Source: Rhizobium leguminosarum (GTDB taxonomy: Bacteria; Pseudomonadota; Alphaproteobacteria; Rhizobiales; Rhizobiaceae). From it: a stretch of DNA of 64,000 nucleotides. Where the stretch lies: the NCBI RefSeq assembly GCF_017876795.1, contig NZ_JAGIOR010000002.1:868001-932000 (forward strand), in the 5' to 3' direction. Shown here piece by piece: positions 1-8,496 of this stretch; the first letter of the stretch is position 1; every line of letters starts with the position of its first letter. The notes under the pieces were generated by a model. It was not told the DNA's origin, did not search any database, and was given only the letters and a program-made list of their open reading frames with translations. A program made the translations under genes and the position numbers.

Positions 1-566
1 ATGTCCAGGCGCCGCTCACCAGCTACGGCGTGCAGAAGGCGATATCCGAGCTTCTGCTCGCCGACTATTCGCGCCGCGGCTTCATCGACGGTGTGGGAAT
101 TCGGCTGCCGACCATCGTGATCCGGCCCGGTGCCCCGAACGCCGCCGCATCGGGGTTCTTTTCCGGAATTCTGCGGGAACCGCTGGCCGGCCAGCGGGCG
201 GTTCTTCCCGTGGAGGAAACGGTCAAGCACTGGCTGGCAAGCCCACGTTCCGCCGTCAAGTTTCTGATCCACGCCGCGACGCTCGACACATCGTCGCTGG
301 GTGCGCGGCGCACGCTGACCATGCCGGGGGTTGCCGCCACCGTTGCCGACCAGATTGCCGCCTTGCGCCGAGTTGCCGGCCCCGAGGCGGCTGAGTTGAT
401 CGACCGTCGCCGCGACGAGGTCATCGAAAGGATCGTCGCCGGATGGCCGAAATCCTTTGCGCCTGATCGTGCGACGCAATTGGGTTTCACCGCCGAAACC
501 AGCGTCGACGAACTGATCGAGGTCTACCTCGCCGAAGACGCTCCGGGTGCGTCGCGAGGAGATTGA
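1..566 (+). CDS. denD: D-erythronate dehydrogenase (DenD-like), 5' end missing
   Basis: C-terminal 187 residues of an extended short-chain dehydrogenase/epimerase; the reading frame is open from base 3 and the N-terminal Rossmann NAD-binding half lies outside the window. The catalytic Tyr-x-x-x-Lys motif is visible (YGVQK, bases 24-38), followed by a GIRLPTIVIRPG segment and FFSGILREPLAGQ, which are characteristic of the D-erythronate dehydrogenase (DenD) family. DenD oxidises the C2 hydroxyl of D-erythronate in cytosolic four-carbon sugar-acid breakdown (family knowledge). A sugar ABC transporter starts about 70 bases downstream on the same strand, so import and oxidation of a sugar acid or polyol may be linked (inference). 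Family certain; exact substrate not shown by the sequence. Confidence 0.85.
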   Translation, partial: VQAPLTSYGVQKAISELLLADYSRRGFIDGVGIRLPTIVIRPGAPNAAASGFFSGILREPLAGQRAVLPVEETVKHWLASPRSAVKFLIHAATLDTSSLGARRTLTMPGVAATVADQIAALRRVAGPEAAELIDRRRDEVIERIVAGWPKSFAPDRATQLGFTAETSVDELIEVYLAEDAPGASRGD

Positions 567-639
567 GGAGAGGGCGGAAGCCTCATAACGACAATACGAA
601 GACACAGCATGTAGCGCTCGATTTCTGGGAGGAGTGAGT

Positions 640-1707
640 ATGGCAGGCGTTCAATTCGCGGATGTGCGGAAATCGTTCGGTGTGCATCCGGTCATCAAAG
701 GCGTCGATATCGACATCGCCGATGGTGAGTTCGTGATCCTGGTCGGCCCGTCGGGTTGTGGCAAATCCACACTGCTGCGGATGCTGGCGGGGCTTGAGAA
801 CATTTCCGGCGGTGAGATCAAGATCGGCGGGCGCGTCGTCAACACGCTGCCGCCGAAGGACCGAGACATCGCCATGGTGTTTCAGAACTATGCGCTCTAT
901 CCGCATATGACGGTCGAGCAGAACATGGGCTTCTCGCTGATGCTGAACAAGGCGCCGAAAGCGGAGGCCGAAAAGCGGGTGAAATATGCCGCCGCCATCC
1001 TCGGGCTCGACAAGCTGCTCGATCGCTATCCGCGCCAGCTTTCCGGCGGCCAGCGCCAGCGTGTCGCCATGGGCCGGGCGATCGTGCGCGATCCGGAGGT
1101 CTTCCTGTTCGACGAACCGCTGTCCAACCTCGATGCGAAGCTGCGCGTCGCCATGCGCGCCGAGATCAAGGAGCTGCACCAGCGGCTGAAAACCACCACT
1201 GTCTACGTCACCCACGACCAGATCGAGGCGATGACCATGGCCGACAAGATCGTCGTCATGCATGACGGCGTCGTCGAGCAGATCGGCACGCCGCTCGAGC
1301 TTTACGACACGCCGGCCAATCTCTTTGTCGGCGGCTTCATCGGCTCGCCGGCGATGAACATGATCAAGGGCAGGCTCGATCCGGAAAACCCGACACGTTT
1401 CAAGGCATCTGACGGCACGGCTCTGCCGGTCGCCAATCCGCCGGCCGCCGCCATCGGCCGCGACCTCGTCTACGGGCTTCGCCCGGAATACATCTTGCTC
1501 GATGCCAATGGGCTGCCCGGCGAAATCGTGGTGATCGAGCCGACCGGCTACGAGACGCATCTCACCCTCAAGCTCGGCGGCAGCGATGTCAGCTGCGTCT
1601 TCCGCGAACGCGTCAATGCGCGGCCAGGCGAAATCCTGCGCGTTGGGATCGACGCCGCGCATGTTCATCTCTTCGATGCCGAGAGCGGCCAAAGATTAAC
1701 CGACTGA
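640..1707 (+). CDS. Carbohydrate ABC transporter ATP-binding protein (MalK/UgpC type)
   Basis: 355-residue ATPase of the CUT1 sugar-transporter family. Walker [10 protein letters not shown] lies near residue 35, the signature [15 protein letters not shown] near 135 and Walker [14 protein letters not shown] near 155; the last third is the regulatory OB/TOBE region usual for MalK/UgpC. The ATG at 640 is preferred over an in-frame GTG at 634 because a GGGAGGAG ribosome site sits just upstream of it. It energises the permeases encoded at 3247 and 4197; the binding-protein gene follows after 150 bases. Sugar specificity cannot be read from the ATPase. Confidence 0.93.
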   Translation: MAGVQFADVRKSFGVHPVIKGVDIDIADGEFVILVGPSGCGKSTLLRMLAGLENISGGEIKIGGRVVNTLPPKDRDIAMVFQNYALYPHMTVEQNMGFSLMLNKAPKAEAEKRVKYAAAILGLDKLLDRYPRQLSGGQRQRVAMGRAIVRDPEVFLFDEPLSNLDAKLRVAMRAEIKELHQRLKTTTVYVTHDQIEAMTMADKIVVMHDGVVEQIGTPLELYDTPANLFVGGFIGSPAMNMIKGRLDPENPTRFKASDGTALPVANPPAAAIGRDLVYGLRPEYILLDANGLPGEIVVIEPTGYETHLTLKLGGSDVSCVFRERVNARPGEILRVGIDAAHVHLFDAESGQRLTD

Positions 1708-1857
1708 CGCCGTCCGGCGGCGGCGCGAGGGCGGAGGAGCCCTGTCGTCGCCTGCAGGCCGGCCGCATCCCCTCTCCGGGATGCAGGGATCGTCGTTCAC
1801 CAAGCGGGAGGTGAGCGCCGGGGAGTTCGCACCCGCTTTTTGATGAGGAGGAATCTC

Positions 1858-3162
1858 ATGAGGATCAGAAGACGTGACTTTCTTGCCGCCTCGGCTGCCG
1901 TCGCCGGCGCCGCCAGCCTCGGCATCCGGCCATCGCTTGCCCAGGCCGAACCGAGTTACACGCCGGAAAGCGGTGCCAGCCTTCGCCTGCTGCGCTGGAC
2001 GCCCTTCGTCAAGGGCGACGAGGAGGCCTGGCTTGCCAACACCAAGAAGTTCACCGCAGCGACCGGCGTCGAAGTGCGCATCGACAAGGAAAGCTGGGAA
2101 GACATCCGTCCGAAGGCTGCGGTCGCCGCCAATGTCGGCTCCGGCCCCGACCTCATCATGTGCTGGTTCGACGACGCCCATCAGTATCCGGACAAGCTGG
2201 TCGATCTCACCGAACTCGGCAATTATCTCGGCAATAAATATGAGGGCTGGTACGACGGAGTGAAGGGTTATGCGACGCGCGGCGATACCTTCATCGCCAT
2301 GCCGCTGACGGCGATCGGCAATGCCGTCGTCTATCGCGACAGCCACGTCAAGGCCGCCGGATTCAACGAATTCCCGAAGGATACCGCAGGCTTCCTCGAG
2401 CTTTGCAAGGCGATGAAGGCAAAGGGCACTCCGGCCGGCTTCCCGCACGGCAAGGCGGTCGGCGACGGCAACAACTACGCCCACTGGCTGCTGTGGAGCC
2501 ATAACGGCATGATGGTCGACGAAGGCGGCAAGGTGACGATCAACAGCCCGGAAACGCTGGCTTCGATCAACTATGCCAAGGAACTCTACGCGACCTTCAT
2601 TCCGGGCACGGAGAGCTGGCAGGACGTCAACAACAACCGTGCTTTCCTGGCCGGTCAGGTCTCGCTGATCGCCAACGGCGTCTCGGTCTATTACACGGCC
2701 AAGAACGACCCGAAGATCGCCGAGATCGCCAAGGACATCCGCACGACGAACTTCCCGATCGGCCCTGTCGGCAAGAGCGTCGAACTTTGCCAGACGAGCT
2801 CGCTGCTTCTCTTCAAGCACACCAAATATCCCGAAGCGGCGAAGGCCTACATCAAGTTCATGATGGAAGCCGACCAGATGAATGCCTGGATCCAGGGCTC
2901 CAGCGCCTATTGCTGCCAGCCGCTCAAGGCCTTCGCCAAGAACCCGATCTGGACCGCCGATCCGGTGCACGCGCCCTATGCACGCGCCTCGGAGAAGCTG
3001 CGCCCGAACGGCTATGCCGGCCCGCTCGGCTACGCCTCGGCAGCCACCATGGCCGACTATGTTCTGGTCGACATGTATGCCGCAGCCGTCACCGGCCAGA
3101 TGTCGCCTGAGGATGCGATGAAGGAAGCTGAACGCCGGGCCAACCGCTACTATCGCGTCTGA
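1858..3162 (+). CDS. Extracellular sugar-binding protein of ABC transporter, Tat-exported
   Basis: 434-residue family-1 solute-binding protein. The N-terminus carries twin arginines (RIRRRDFLAAS) followed by a hydrophobic run ending near SLAQA, a Tat-type signal with probable cleavage around residue 32. The mature body shows typical features of the class: GSGPDLIMCWFDDAHQ near residue 90 and FPIGPVGKS in the C-lobe. The start at 1858 is chosen for the strong GAGGAGGAA site five bases upstream; a TTG at 1840 in the same frame lacks one. It presumably binds a sugar or polyol in the periplasm and delivers it to the permeases that follow. Ligand unknown. Confidence 0.92.
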   Translation: MRIRRRDFLAASAAVAGAASLGIRPSLAQAEPSYTPESGASLRLLRWTPFVKGDEEAWLANTKKFTAATGVEVRIDKESWEDIRPKAAVAANVGSGPDLIMCWFDDAHQYPDKLVDLTELGNYLGNKYEGWYDGVKGYATRGDTFIAMPLTAIGNAVVYRDSHVKAAGFNEFPKDTAGFLELCKAMKAKGTPAGFPHGKAVGDGNNYAHWLLWSHNGMMVDEGGKVTINSPETLASINYAKELYATFIPGTESWQDVNNNRAFLAGQVSLIANGVSVYYTAKNDPKIAEIAKDIRTTNFPIGPVGKSVELCQTSSLLLFKHTKYPEAAKAYIKFMMEADQMNAWIQGSSAYCCQPLKAFAKNPIWTADPVHAPYARASEKLRPNGYAGPLGYASAATMADYVLVDMYAAAVTGQMSPEDAMKEAERRANRYYRV

Positions 3163-3178
3163 GCCCCGCTTCAAGCAC

Positions 3179-3206
3179 GCGGCATGCCGGTCCATCGGCA
3201 TGCCGC
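3179..3206 (+). terminator. Intercistronic hairpin between binding-protein and permease genes
   Basis: Perfect 11-bp inverted repeat GCGGCATGCCG / CGGCATGCCGC with a 6-base loop, 16 bases after the binding-protein stop and 40 bases before the first permease start. There is no T-run, so it looks like an mRNA-stabilising or partial-attenuation hairpin of the malE-malF kind rather than a full terminator (inference). Confidence 0.7.
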
Positions 3207-3246
3207 AAACTCCTCCGGGAGTCCAAACGCGATCTGGAGATAAGCA

Positions 3247-4179
3247 ATGTCGATGGCAAATTCGGGGAATGGGCGTGGGCCGGTCTCTTCGCTCCTGCGG
3301 AACAACAATGTGCTCGGCTTCCTGTTCATGCTGCCGGCGGCGGTGTTCCTTGTCTGCTTTCTCACCTACCCGCTGGGGCTCGGCGTCTGGCTCGGCTTCA
3401 CCGATACCAGGATTGGCCGCGACGGCGTCTTCATCGGGCTGGAAAACTATCAGTTCCTGATGGACGACTCCGTCTTCTGGCTGTCGGTCTTCAACACCAT
3501 TCTCTATACCTCCGTCGCCTCGGTGCTGAAATTCGCGCTCGGCCTCTGGCTGGCGATGCTGCTCAACCAGCACCTGCCCTACAAATCCTTCTTCCGGGCA
3601 ATCGTCCTGCTTCCCTGGGTGGTGCCGACGGTGCTGTCGGCGCTGGCCTTCTGGTGGATCTACGATGCCCAATTCTCGATCATCTCCTGGTCGCTGATGA
3701 AGCTGGGGCTGATCAGCGGACCGATCAACTTCCTCGGCGACCCGATCAATGCACGCATATCCGTCATTGTCGCCAATGTCTGGCGCGGCATTCCCTTTGT
3801 GGCGATCTCGCTGCTTGCCGGGCTGCAGACGATTCCGGCGTCGCTGCAGGAGGCAGCCTCGCTCGACGGCGCCACGAGCTGGCAGCGTTTCCGCTATGTG
3901 ACGCTGCCGATGCTGACGCCGATCATCGCCGTCGTGATGACCTTCTCGGTGCTTTTCACCTTTACCGATTTCCAGCTGATCTACGTGCTGACCAAGGGCG
4001 GCCCCGTCAACGCGACGCATCTGATGGCGACGCTCTCGTTCCAGCGCGGCATTCCCGGCGGCCAGCTTGGCGAGGGTGCGGCGATCGCCGTCGCCATGGT
4101 GCCCTTCCTGCTCGGCGCGATCATGTTCAGCTTCTTCGGCCTGCAACGGCGCAAATGGCAGCAGGGCGGCCAAGATTAA
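3247..4179 (+). CDS. Sugar ABC transporter permease 1 (MalF type)
   Basis: 310-residue inner-membrane protein with about six hydrophobic segments, the first at roughly residues 20-40 (GFLFMLPAAVFLVCFLTYPL). The cytoplasmic EAA loop that docks the ATPase reads QEAASLDGATSWQRF, near residue 200. Start ATG 3247 follows CTGGAGATAAG. Part of the operon 640-5120 and the heterodimer partner of the product at 4197. Confidence 0.92.
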   Translation: MSMANSGNGRGPVSSLLRNNNVLGFLFMLPAAVFLVCFLTYPLGLGVWLGFTDTRIGRDGVFIGLENYQFLMDDSVFWLSVFNTILYTSVASVLKFALGLWLAMLLNQHLPYKSFFRAIVLLPWVVPTVLSALAFWWIYDAQFSIISWSLMKLGLISGPINFLGDPINARISVIVANVWRGIPFVAISLLAGLQTIPASLQEAASLDGATSWQRFRYVTLPMLTPIIAVVMTFSVLFTFTDFQLIYVLTKGGPVNATHLMATLSFQRGIPGGQLGEGAAIAVAMVPFLLGAIMFSFFGLQRRKWQQGGQD

Positions 4180-4196
4180 GGCCAAGGATTAGGAGA

Positions 4197-5120
4197 ATGA
4201 CGATGTCGACACATTCAAACACAGCCGTTCGGGCAAACACCGCCGATCAGGTCGTGACCGACAATGCCGAAGGCATGAGTTATCTGAACCGCCTGCCGCG
4301 GCGGATCGTGATGCTCTACCTGCCGATGGCAGTCTTCGTCTTCGTGCTGCTCTTCCCGTTCTACTGGATGGCGATCACCGCGGTGAAACCCAACGACCAG
4401 CTGACCGACTACAACAATTACAGCCCCTTCTGGGTGGTCGGACCGACGCTCGCGCATATCAAATACCTGTTCCTCGAGACATCCTATCCGGGCTGGCTGT
4501 GGAACACGATGCTGGTGGCGGTCTGCTCCACCTTCCTCTCCTTGGTGGCATCGGTCTTGGGCGCCTATGGCATCGAGCGCGTCCGCTTCACCGGCTCGCG
4601 TTCGGTCGGCCTGGTGATCTTCCTCGCCTATCTCGTGCCGCCGTCGATCCTCTTCATCCCGCTTGCCTTCATCGTCTTCAAGCTCGGCATCTACGACTCC
4701 CGGTTGGCGCTGATCTTCACCTACCCGACCTTCCTCATTCCCTTCTGCACCTGGCTGCTGATGGGTTATTTCCGCTCGATCCCATTCGAGCTGGAGGAAA
4801 GCGCGCTGGTGGATGGCGCCAACCGGTGGCAGATTCTCACCAAGATCATCCTGCCGCTCGCCGTGCCGGGGCTGATTTCGGCCGGGATTTTCGCCTTCAC
4901 GCTGTCCTGGAACGAATTCATCTATGCCCTTACTTTCATTCAGTCATCTGAGAATAAAACCATTCCGGTCGGCGTGCTGACCGAATTGGTGCGCGGCGAT
5001 GTCTTCGAATGGGGGGCACTGATGGCGGGCGCCCTGTTCGGCTCGCTGCCGGTGGTCATCCTCTACTCGTTCTTCGTGGATTATTACGTGTCCTCGATGA
5101 CCGGCGCGGTGAAGGAGTGA
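4197..5120 (+). CDS. Sugar ABC transporter permease 2 (MalG type)
   Basis: 307-residue inner-membrane permease. The coding frame is open far upstream, but the ATG at 4197 (MTMSTHSNT) directly behind TTAGGAGA is the likely start, 17 bases after permease 1 stops; an ATG at 4203 is also possible. Six hydrophobic segments and an EAA loop (EESALVDGANRWQIL) near residue 205 fit the MalG class. Last gene of this transporter; no clear terminator follows. Confidence 0.92.
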   Translation: MTMSTHSNTAVRANTADQVVTDNAEGMSYLNRLPRRIVMLYLPMAVFVFVLLFPFYWMAITAVKPNDQLTDYNNYSPFWVVGPTLAHIKYLFLETSYPGWLWNTMLVAVCSTFLSLVASVLGAYGIERVRFTGSRSVGLVIFLAYLVPPSILFIPLAFIVFKLGIYDSRLALIFTYPTFLIPFCTWLLMGYFRSIPFELEESALVDGANRWQILTKIILPLAVPGLISAGIFAFTLSWNEFIYALTFIQSSENKTIPVGVLTELVRGDVFEWGALMAGALFGSLPVVILYSFFVDYYVSSMTGAVKE

Positions 5121-5208
5121 CAGCGGCAAATGCATGCCGAACCACATTCAACGGCCTCAACGTCGAGCACTGGGCCTTCTTGCGACACGTGGTATAGTTC
5201 AATTTCGG

Positions 5209-5224
5209 TCGTCCATCTGGACGA
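5209..5224. promoter_or_regulatory. Perfect palindrome upstream of peroxiredoxin-like gene
   Basis: TCGTCCA-TC-TGGACGA is a perfect 7-bp inverted repeat with a 2-base spacer, ending 20 bases before the start codon at 5245. Size and place suit the operator of a dimeric repressor such as a TetR- or HxlR-type protein (inference). No divergent regulator gene adjoins it. Confidence 0.55.
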
Positions 5225-5244
5225 TACGATAAAGGATTTATTCC

Positions 5245-5925
5245 ATGGGAGATCAGAAACGCCCGCTGCAACCTGGAGAAGCCGCGCCCGGATTCGCGCT
5301 GGCCACGGCCAACTTCGACGGAACGGTCTCTTTCGCCGACTTGAGCGGTCGCCCGTTCCTGATCGGCTTCTTTCGCGGGCTGCACTGCCCATTCTGCCGG
5401 CGTCAGCTGGAACAGCTTGCCAGCGTAGAGCCGACCCTGCGCGCCGCCGGGGTGGAGACCGTGGCCGTTATCAACACGCCGGTGGAACGTGCCCGCCTGT
5501 ATTTCCGCCACCGGCCGACGCCGATAACGCTTCTATGTGACCCGGACTGCCGCACGCATCGGGCCTACGGTGTGCCGCATGCCGAGTTCCTGCCCGATGG
5601 CAGCGGCGAGCAGCCCGATTGGCCCTATAGCGCAACGATGGCGCAGTTCCAGGCGGCACGCATCAACCCCACCGGCGAACTGCCGGAACCGCTGCACCCG
5701 ATGGAAGCCAACACGATACTCAACGCCAAAGACCGCTTCGAACTTACCGAAGCCGATCATGCGATCTTCGCGAACCACGCTACCCAGCTCGTCGGGCATT
5801 TCCTGGTCAATGCGAACGGCACCGTCGGCTGGGCACGAATCGAGGCGCTTGACGGACCGAGCAGCCTCTCCATCTTCCCGACCGCCGCGGAGATCATCGC
5901 CGCCGCCGGCAGCCTTGGGCACTAA
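5245..5925 (+). CDS. Peroxiredoxin-like (AhpC/TSA family) protein
   Basis: 226-residue thioredoxin-fold protein. The start of the fold reads PGEAAPGFALATANFDG and the reactive-cysteine motif FRGLHCPFCRRQ is near residues 44-55, with two cysteines spaced C-x-x-C after the first strand. This resembles the AhpC/TSA redoxin class, which reduces peroxides or disulfides in the cytosol. No signal peptide. Transcribed alone; the TetR gene downstream is convergent. The N-terminal fold is clear, the enzymatic substrate is not. Confidence 0.82.
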   Translation: MGDQKRPLQPGEAAPGFALATANFDGTVSFADLSGRPFLIGFFRGLHCPFCRRQLEQLASVEPTLRAAGVETVAVINTPVERARLYFRHRPTPITLLCDPDCRTHRAYGVPHAEFLPDGSGEQPDWPYSATMAQFQAARINPTGELPEPLHPMEANTILNAKDRFELTEADHAIFANHATQLVGHFLVNANGTVGWARIEALDGPSSLSIFPTAAEIIAAAGSLGH

Positions 5926-5964
5926 AGCGCGATCTCGACCGAAGCCCGTTCACACTTTTCGGCA

Positions 5965-6567
5965 TTATGCTCCTGCAGAGCGCTCCACAAGCAGACCTGC
6001 CGCCAAGGCATGAAAAGCCTCGACTGCCTTTGGCAGCACGCTTTGCGGATTATCGCTGGCGGCAATCCAGAGAGCCGCATTGAGAGCCGCGCCGCTCAGC
6101 AACCGGGCCGTCGCCTCGGCGTCAAGCGGCTTGAGGATGCCTTGTGCGATCAGACCCTCCACGGCGCTCTTGGTCACCTGCAGACAGGTGTTCTGGCTCG
6201 GCCATTGCGAGGGATCGCCTAACACCGCAGGCCCGTCGAGCAGTACGATGCGTTGGACTTCCGGATTGAGCGCCATCTCGATATAGGCCGCCCCCTCGGC
6301 GAGCAGGCCCTGCCAATCGCTACCCGCCCGAGCCCCGATCTCTTTGGCGCGCGCCGCCATCTCCGTGTCGATCTGCTCGACGACCGCCGCCAGCAGTCCG
6401 CGCTTGTCGCCGAAATTGTGGTAAAGCGCGCCGCGTGTCAGGCCGGCATCCGCCGTCAGCTCGTCCATCGAGGCTGCAGCGTATCCCTTTTCTGCAAACG
6501 CCTTTCGCGCCGCTGCGATTAATTTGACGCGGTTTTCCTGCATGGTTTCGCTGCGTGTTTTCGCCAT
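5965..6567 (-). CDS. TetR-family transcriptional regulator
   Basis: 200-residue repressor. The N-terminal helix-turn-helix spans about residues 10-55 (AFAEKGYAAASMDELTADAG followed by LTRGALYHNFGDK), the usual TetR DNA-binding domain; the C-terminal ligand domain is of the TetR_C class with no recognisable specificity. The ATG at 6567 has an AGAGGG site eight bases upstream. A GTG at 6585 in frame would start almost inside the first operator and is less likely. It is divergent from a RidA-family gene, and the shared region holds three copies of one palindrome, so autorepression and control of that gene are expected. Confidence 0.93.
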   Translation of the reverse strand: MAKTRSETMQENRVKLIAAARKAFAEKGYAAASMDELTADAGLTRGALYHNFGDKRGLLAAVVEQIDTEMAARAKEIGARAGSDWQGLLAEGAAYIEMALNPEVQRIVLLDGPAVLGDPSQWPSQNTCLQVTKSAVEGLIAQGILKPLDAEATARLLSGAALNAALWIAASDNPQSVLPKAVEAFHALAAGLLVERSAGA

Positions 6568-6585
6568 TCGACCCTCTAAATTCAC

Positions 6586-6649
6586 ATACGCGACGTATAT
6601 TTATTTGACATACGCCGCGTATATTCCATATAACACATACGCATCGTAT
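6586..6649. promoter_or_regulatory. Three tandem ATACG-N3-CGTAT operators
   Basis: The palindrome ATACG-NNN-CGTAT occurs exactly three times, at 6586-6598, 6610-6622 and 6637-6649, with start-to-start distances of 24 and 27 bases. They fill the gap between the TetR gene (minus) and the RidA-family gene (plus). Arms are identical in all copies while the three centre bases differ (CGA, CCG, CAT). A TetR dimer site repeated this way points to tight, possibly cooperative repression of both promoters. Confidence 0.85.
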
Positions 6650-6722
6650 ATCAAATGGTGCGCGGGCTTGGGAAGCGTTACGCATGCTCATTGCTCGCTG
6701 CCAAAAGAAAGAGAGACCAGAA

Positions 6723-7121
6723 ATGACCCAACGCGAAGCAATCTTTCCTGCCGATAAGCACGCTCTTTACGAAAAGCACGGCTATTCCGCCGCGATCCGA
6801 TCCGGTGATCTGCTGTTCGTGTCCGGACAGGTCGGCAGCCGTTCGGATGGAACACCCGAACCCGATTTCGAAAGCCAGGTAAGGCTGGCCTTTGAAAACC
6901 TGAAGGCGACGCTCCGCGCAGCCGGCTGCACGCTGGATGATATCGTCGATATAACCAGCTTCCACACCGACCCTGAAAACCAGTTCGCCACCATCATGGC
7001 CGTCAAACAAGAGATTTTCAGTAAGCCGCCCTATCCGAATTGGACTGCGCTCGGCGTCAACTGGCTCGCCGGCTTCGATTTCGAGATAAAGGTCATCGCC
7101 CGTATTCCGGCAAGCAACTGA
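6723..7121 (+). CDS. RidA/YjgF family protein
   Basis: 132-residue protein of the Rid superfamily. The motifs GDLLFVSGQVG (near residue 30), AFENLKATLRAAGCTLDDIVDIT (two adjoining segments) and the C-terminal FDFEIKVIARIP are typical. The RidA arginine position of the usual C-terminal motif corresponds to the IKVIAR region, but this copy belongs to the broader Rid family and deaminase activity is not assured. The ATG at 6723 is preferred over one at 6684 because AAAGAGAGACC lies just upstream. Probably the target of the adjoining TetR regulator. Confidence 0.85.
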   Translation: MTQREAIFPADKHALYEKHGYSAAIRSGDLLFVSGQVGSRSDGTPEPDFESQVRLAFENLKATLRAAGCTLDDIVDITSFHTDPENQFATIMAVKQEIFSKPPYPNWTALGVNWLAGFDFEIKVIARIPASN

Positions 7122-7260
7122 TATCGCCGGGTCCAGGCGGCCCGGGAAACACTCTCAAGGCAAGGGCGCGCAACTTTCAATAACTGCCGGTCTTGTCGAG
7201 AACTTGCCGACATCGGTCGTCGCTCCTATCTCATGTCGAACAGACTGATGGAGCGACGAG

Positions 7261-7428
7261 ATGCTGGAACTTGTGGCTGACACTCAATTCGATACGACGA
7301 TCGAGATCATTCCTCCGGAAGACACAAAAGACCAGCCCGACGGCCGTGTTTGCCTTTGCTGCAAGCGCCGCTGTCAGTGGATGGACGACGACGGCTGCGG
7401 CATCTGCGAGGAATGCCTGACCTCGTAA
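7261..7428 (+). CDS. Small cysteine-rich protein, likely zinc-binding
   Basis: 55-codon ORF with a GGAGCGACGAG ribosome site directly before its ATG. The N-terminal half is acidic. The C-terminal half reads CLCCKRRCQWMDDDGCG followed by ICEECLTS, giving seven cysteines including C-x-x-C and C-x-x-C pairs spaced as in a small treble-clef or rubredoxin-like knuckle. No known family recognised. It ends 24 bases before a NUDIX gene on the same strand, so the two may be cotranscribed. Confidence 0.65.
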   Translation: MLELVADTQFDTTIEIIPPEDTKDQPDGRVCLCCKRRCQWMDDDGCGICEECLTS

Positions 7429-7452
7429 TCACCGGAAAAAGGGCACAACGCG

Positions 7453-7917
7453 ATGGCAATCCGCAGCGCCGGACTTCTGATTTATCGGCGCGTGTCCAAC
7501 GACCTCGAAGTCCTCCTCGTCCATCCAGGCGGTCCCTTTTGGTCTGGGAAAGACGAGGCTGCCTGGTCGATCCCGAAGGGATTGGTCGAGCCGGAAGAGG
7601 ATGAACTGGCGGCGGCAATGCGGGAGACTGCCGAAGAGCTGGGTGTAGCAGTCGATGGCACTTTCCGACCGCTGGGCGAATACCGACAGCCTGGCGGCAA
7701 GATCGTCATCGCGTGGTCGATCGAAACCGATCCGGTATTGGACGTGAATGCCATACGGAGCTCTGAATTTCAAATGGAATGGCCGCCGAAATCGGGCCGG
7801 CTAAAGAGCTTTCCAGAGGTTGATCGCGCAGGTTGGTTTTCCCTACGCGACGCGGGAACAAAGCTTTTGAAAGGCCAGCGACCGATGCTTGCGGACCTCC
7901 TGAAGCATCAGGAATGA
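7453..7917 (+). CDS. NUDIX hydrolase
   Basis: 154-residue protein with a complete Nudix box from about residue 42: G-x5-E-x7-RE-x-x-EE-x-G matched by GLVEPEEDELAAAMRETAEE followed by LG. Such enzymes hydrolyse nucleoside diphosphates linked to another moiety, with Mg2+ held by the REXXEE glutamates. The opening IRSAGLLIYRR and the WSIPKG segment resemble the diadenosine-polyphosphate/MutT-like subgroup. Substrate not determinable here. Downstream of the small Cys-rich gene. Confidence 0.93.
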   Translation: MAIRSAGLLIYRRVSNDLEVLLVHPGGPFWSGKDEAAWSIPKGLVEPEEDELAAAMRETAEELGVAVDGTFRPLGEYRQPGGKIVIAWSIETDPVLDVNAIRSSEFQMEWPPKSGRLKSFPEVDRAGWFSLRDAGTKLLKGQRPMLADLLKHQE

Positions 7918-8091
7918 TCGGCGGGAGACTATTGATTGAGCCAGCCGTCTCGCCGCACGCATGCGTGAAGCGCGCGGCAGCTATGAGTTGCTTCTACAGA
8001 CGCCCATCTCCATCTGACAGTCAAAGCCATCTGACTCAAGTCGAGGAAATCGGCGCTCCGACCCGGCTTGGGCACGCGCGAGGAGACAATC

Positions 8092-8373
8092 ATGAACGAG
8101 ATTTCCAAAACCCTGAACGACATGACGCTTGTCGAACGGTCGAGCCTGCTCGACACCGTCGCCGACGCCCTGGAAGCAACCGCTGAGGAGGCAGGAGGGG
8201 AGGGCGACGCCCGCTTCGTCGCCAACTCCATCTGCATCGCCAATACGATCAGGGGACTATCGGGGGAGCTTGCGCCCCGCGATCTGCGGGCGGCCGAGTT
8301 GCTGCTCGAGCAGGGCATCATGCTCGTCCACCAATTTTCCAACAGGACGAAACCACGCGGAATGGTCCACTAG
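8092..8373 (+). CDS. Hypothetical protein, 93 aa
   Basis: Start ATG 8092 follows GAGGAGACAATC. The product is acidic and helix-rich with no membrane segment or signal, and has an internal Ala/Glu-rich stretch (ADALEATAEEAGGEGDARF). I do not recognise a family. Codon use matches the neighbouring genes, supporting a real gene. It ends 120 bases before the IS110 remnant. Confidence 0.6.
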   Translation: MNEISKTLNDMTLVERSSLLDTVADALEATAEEAGGEGDARFVANSICIANTIRGLSGELAPRDLRAAELLLEQGIMLVHQFSNRTKPRGMVH

Positions 8374-8496
8374 GTGTTTAGATGGGATATTCGGCTGGCG
8401 CCCCATCTAGCGGTGATGGGTTGAGGTACTGCGCTTCAAGCTGATGATAAACATGGTCTGTGTGACGCAGCCACAAACATCAAAAGGAAGCGCAGC

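Noticed and set aside
1696..4185. 829-codon open frame on the minus strand
   Set aside because: It is wholly antisense to the sugar transporter genes, which have clear domains; its product is low-complexity, rich in Arg, His, Gly and Asp, as expected from the complement of GC-rich codons.
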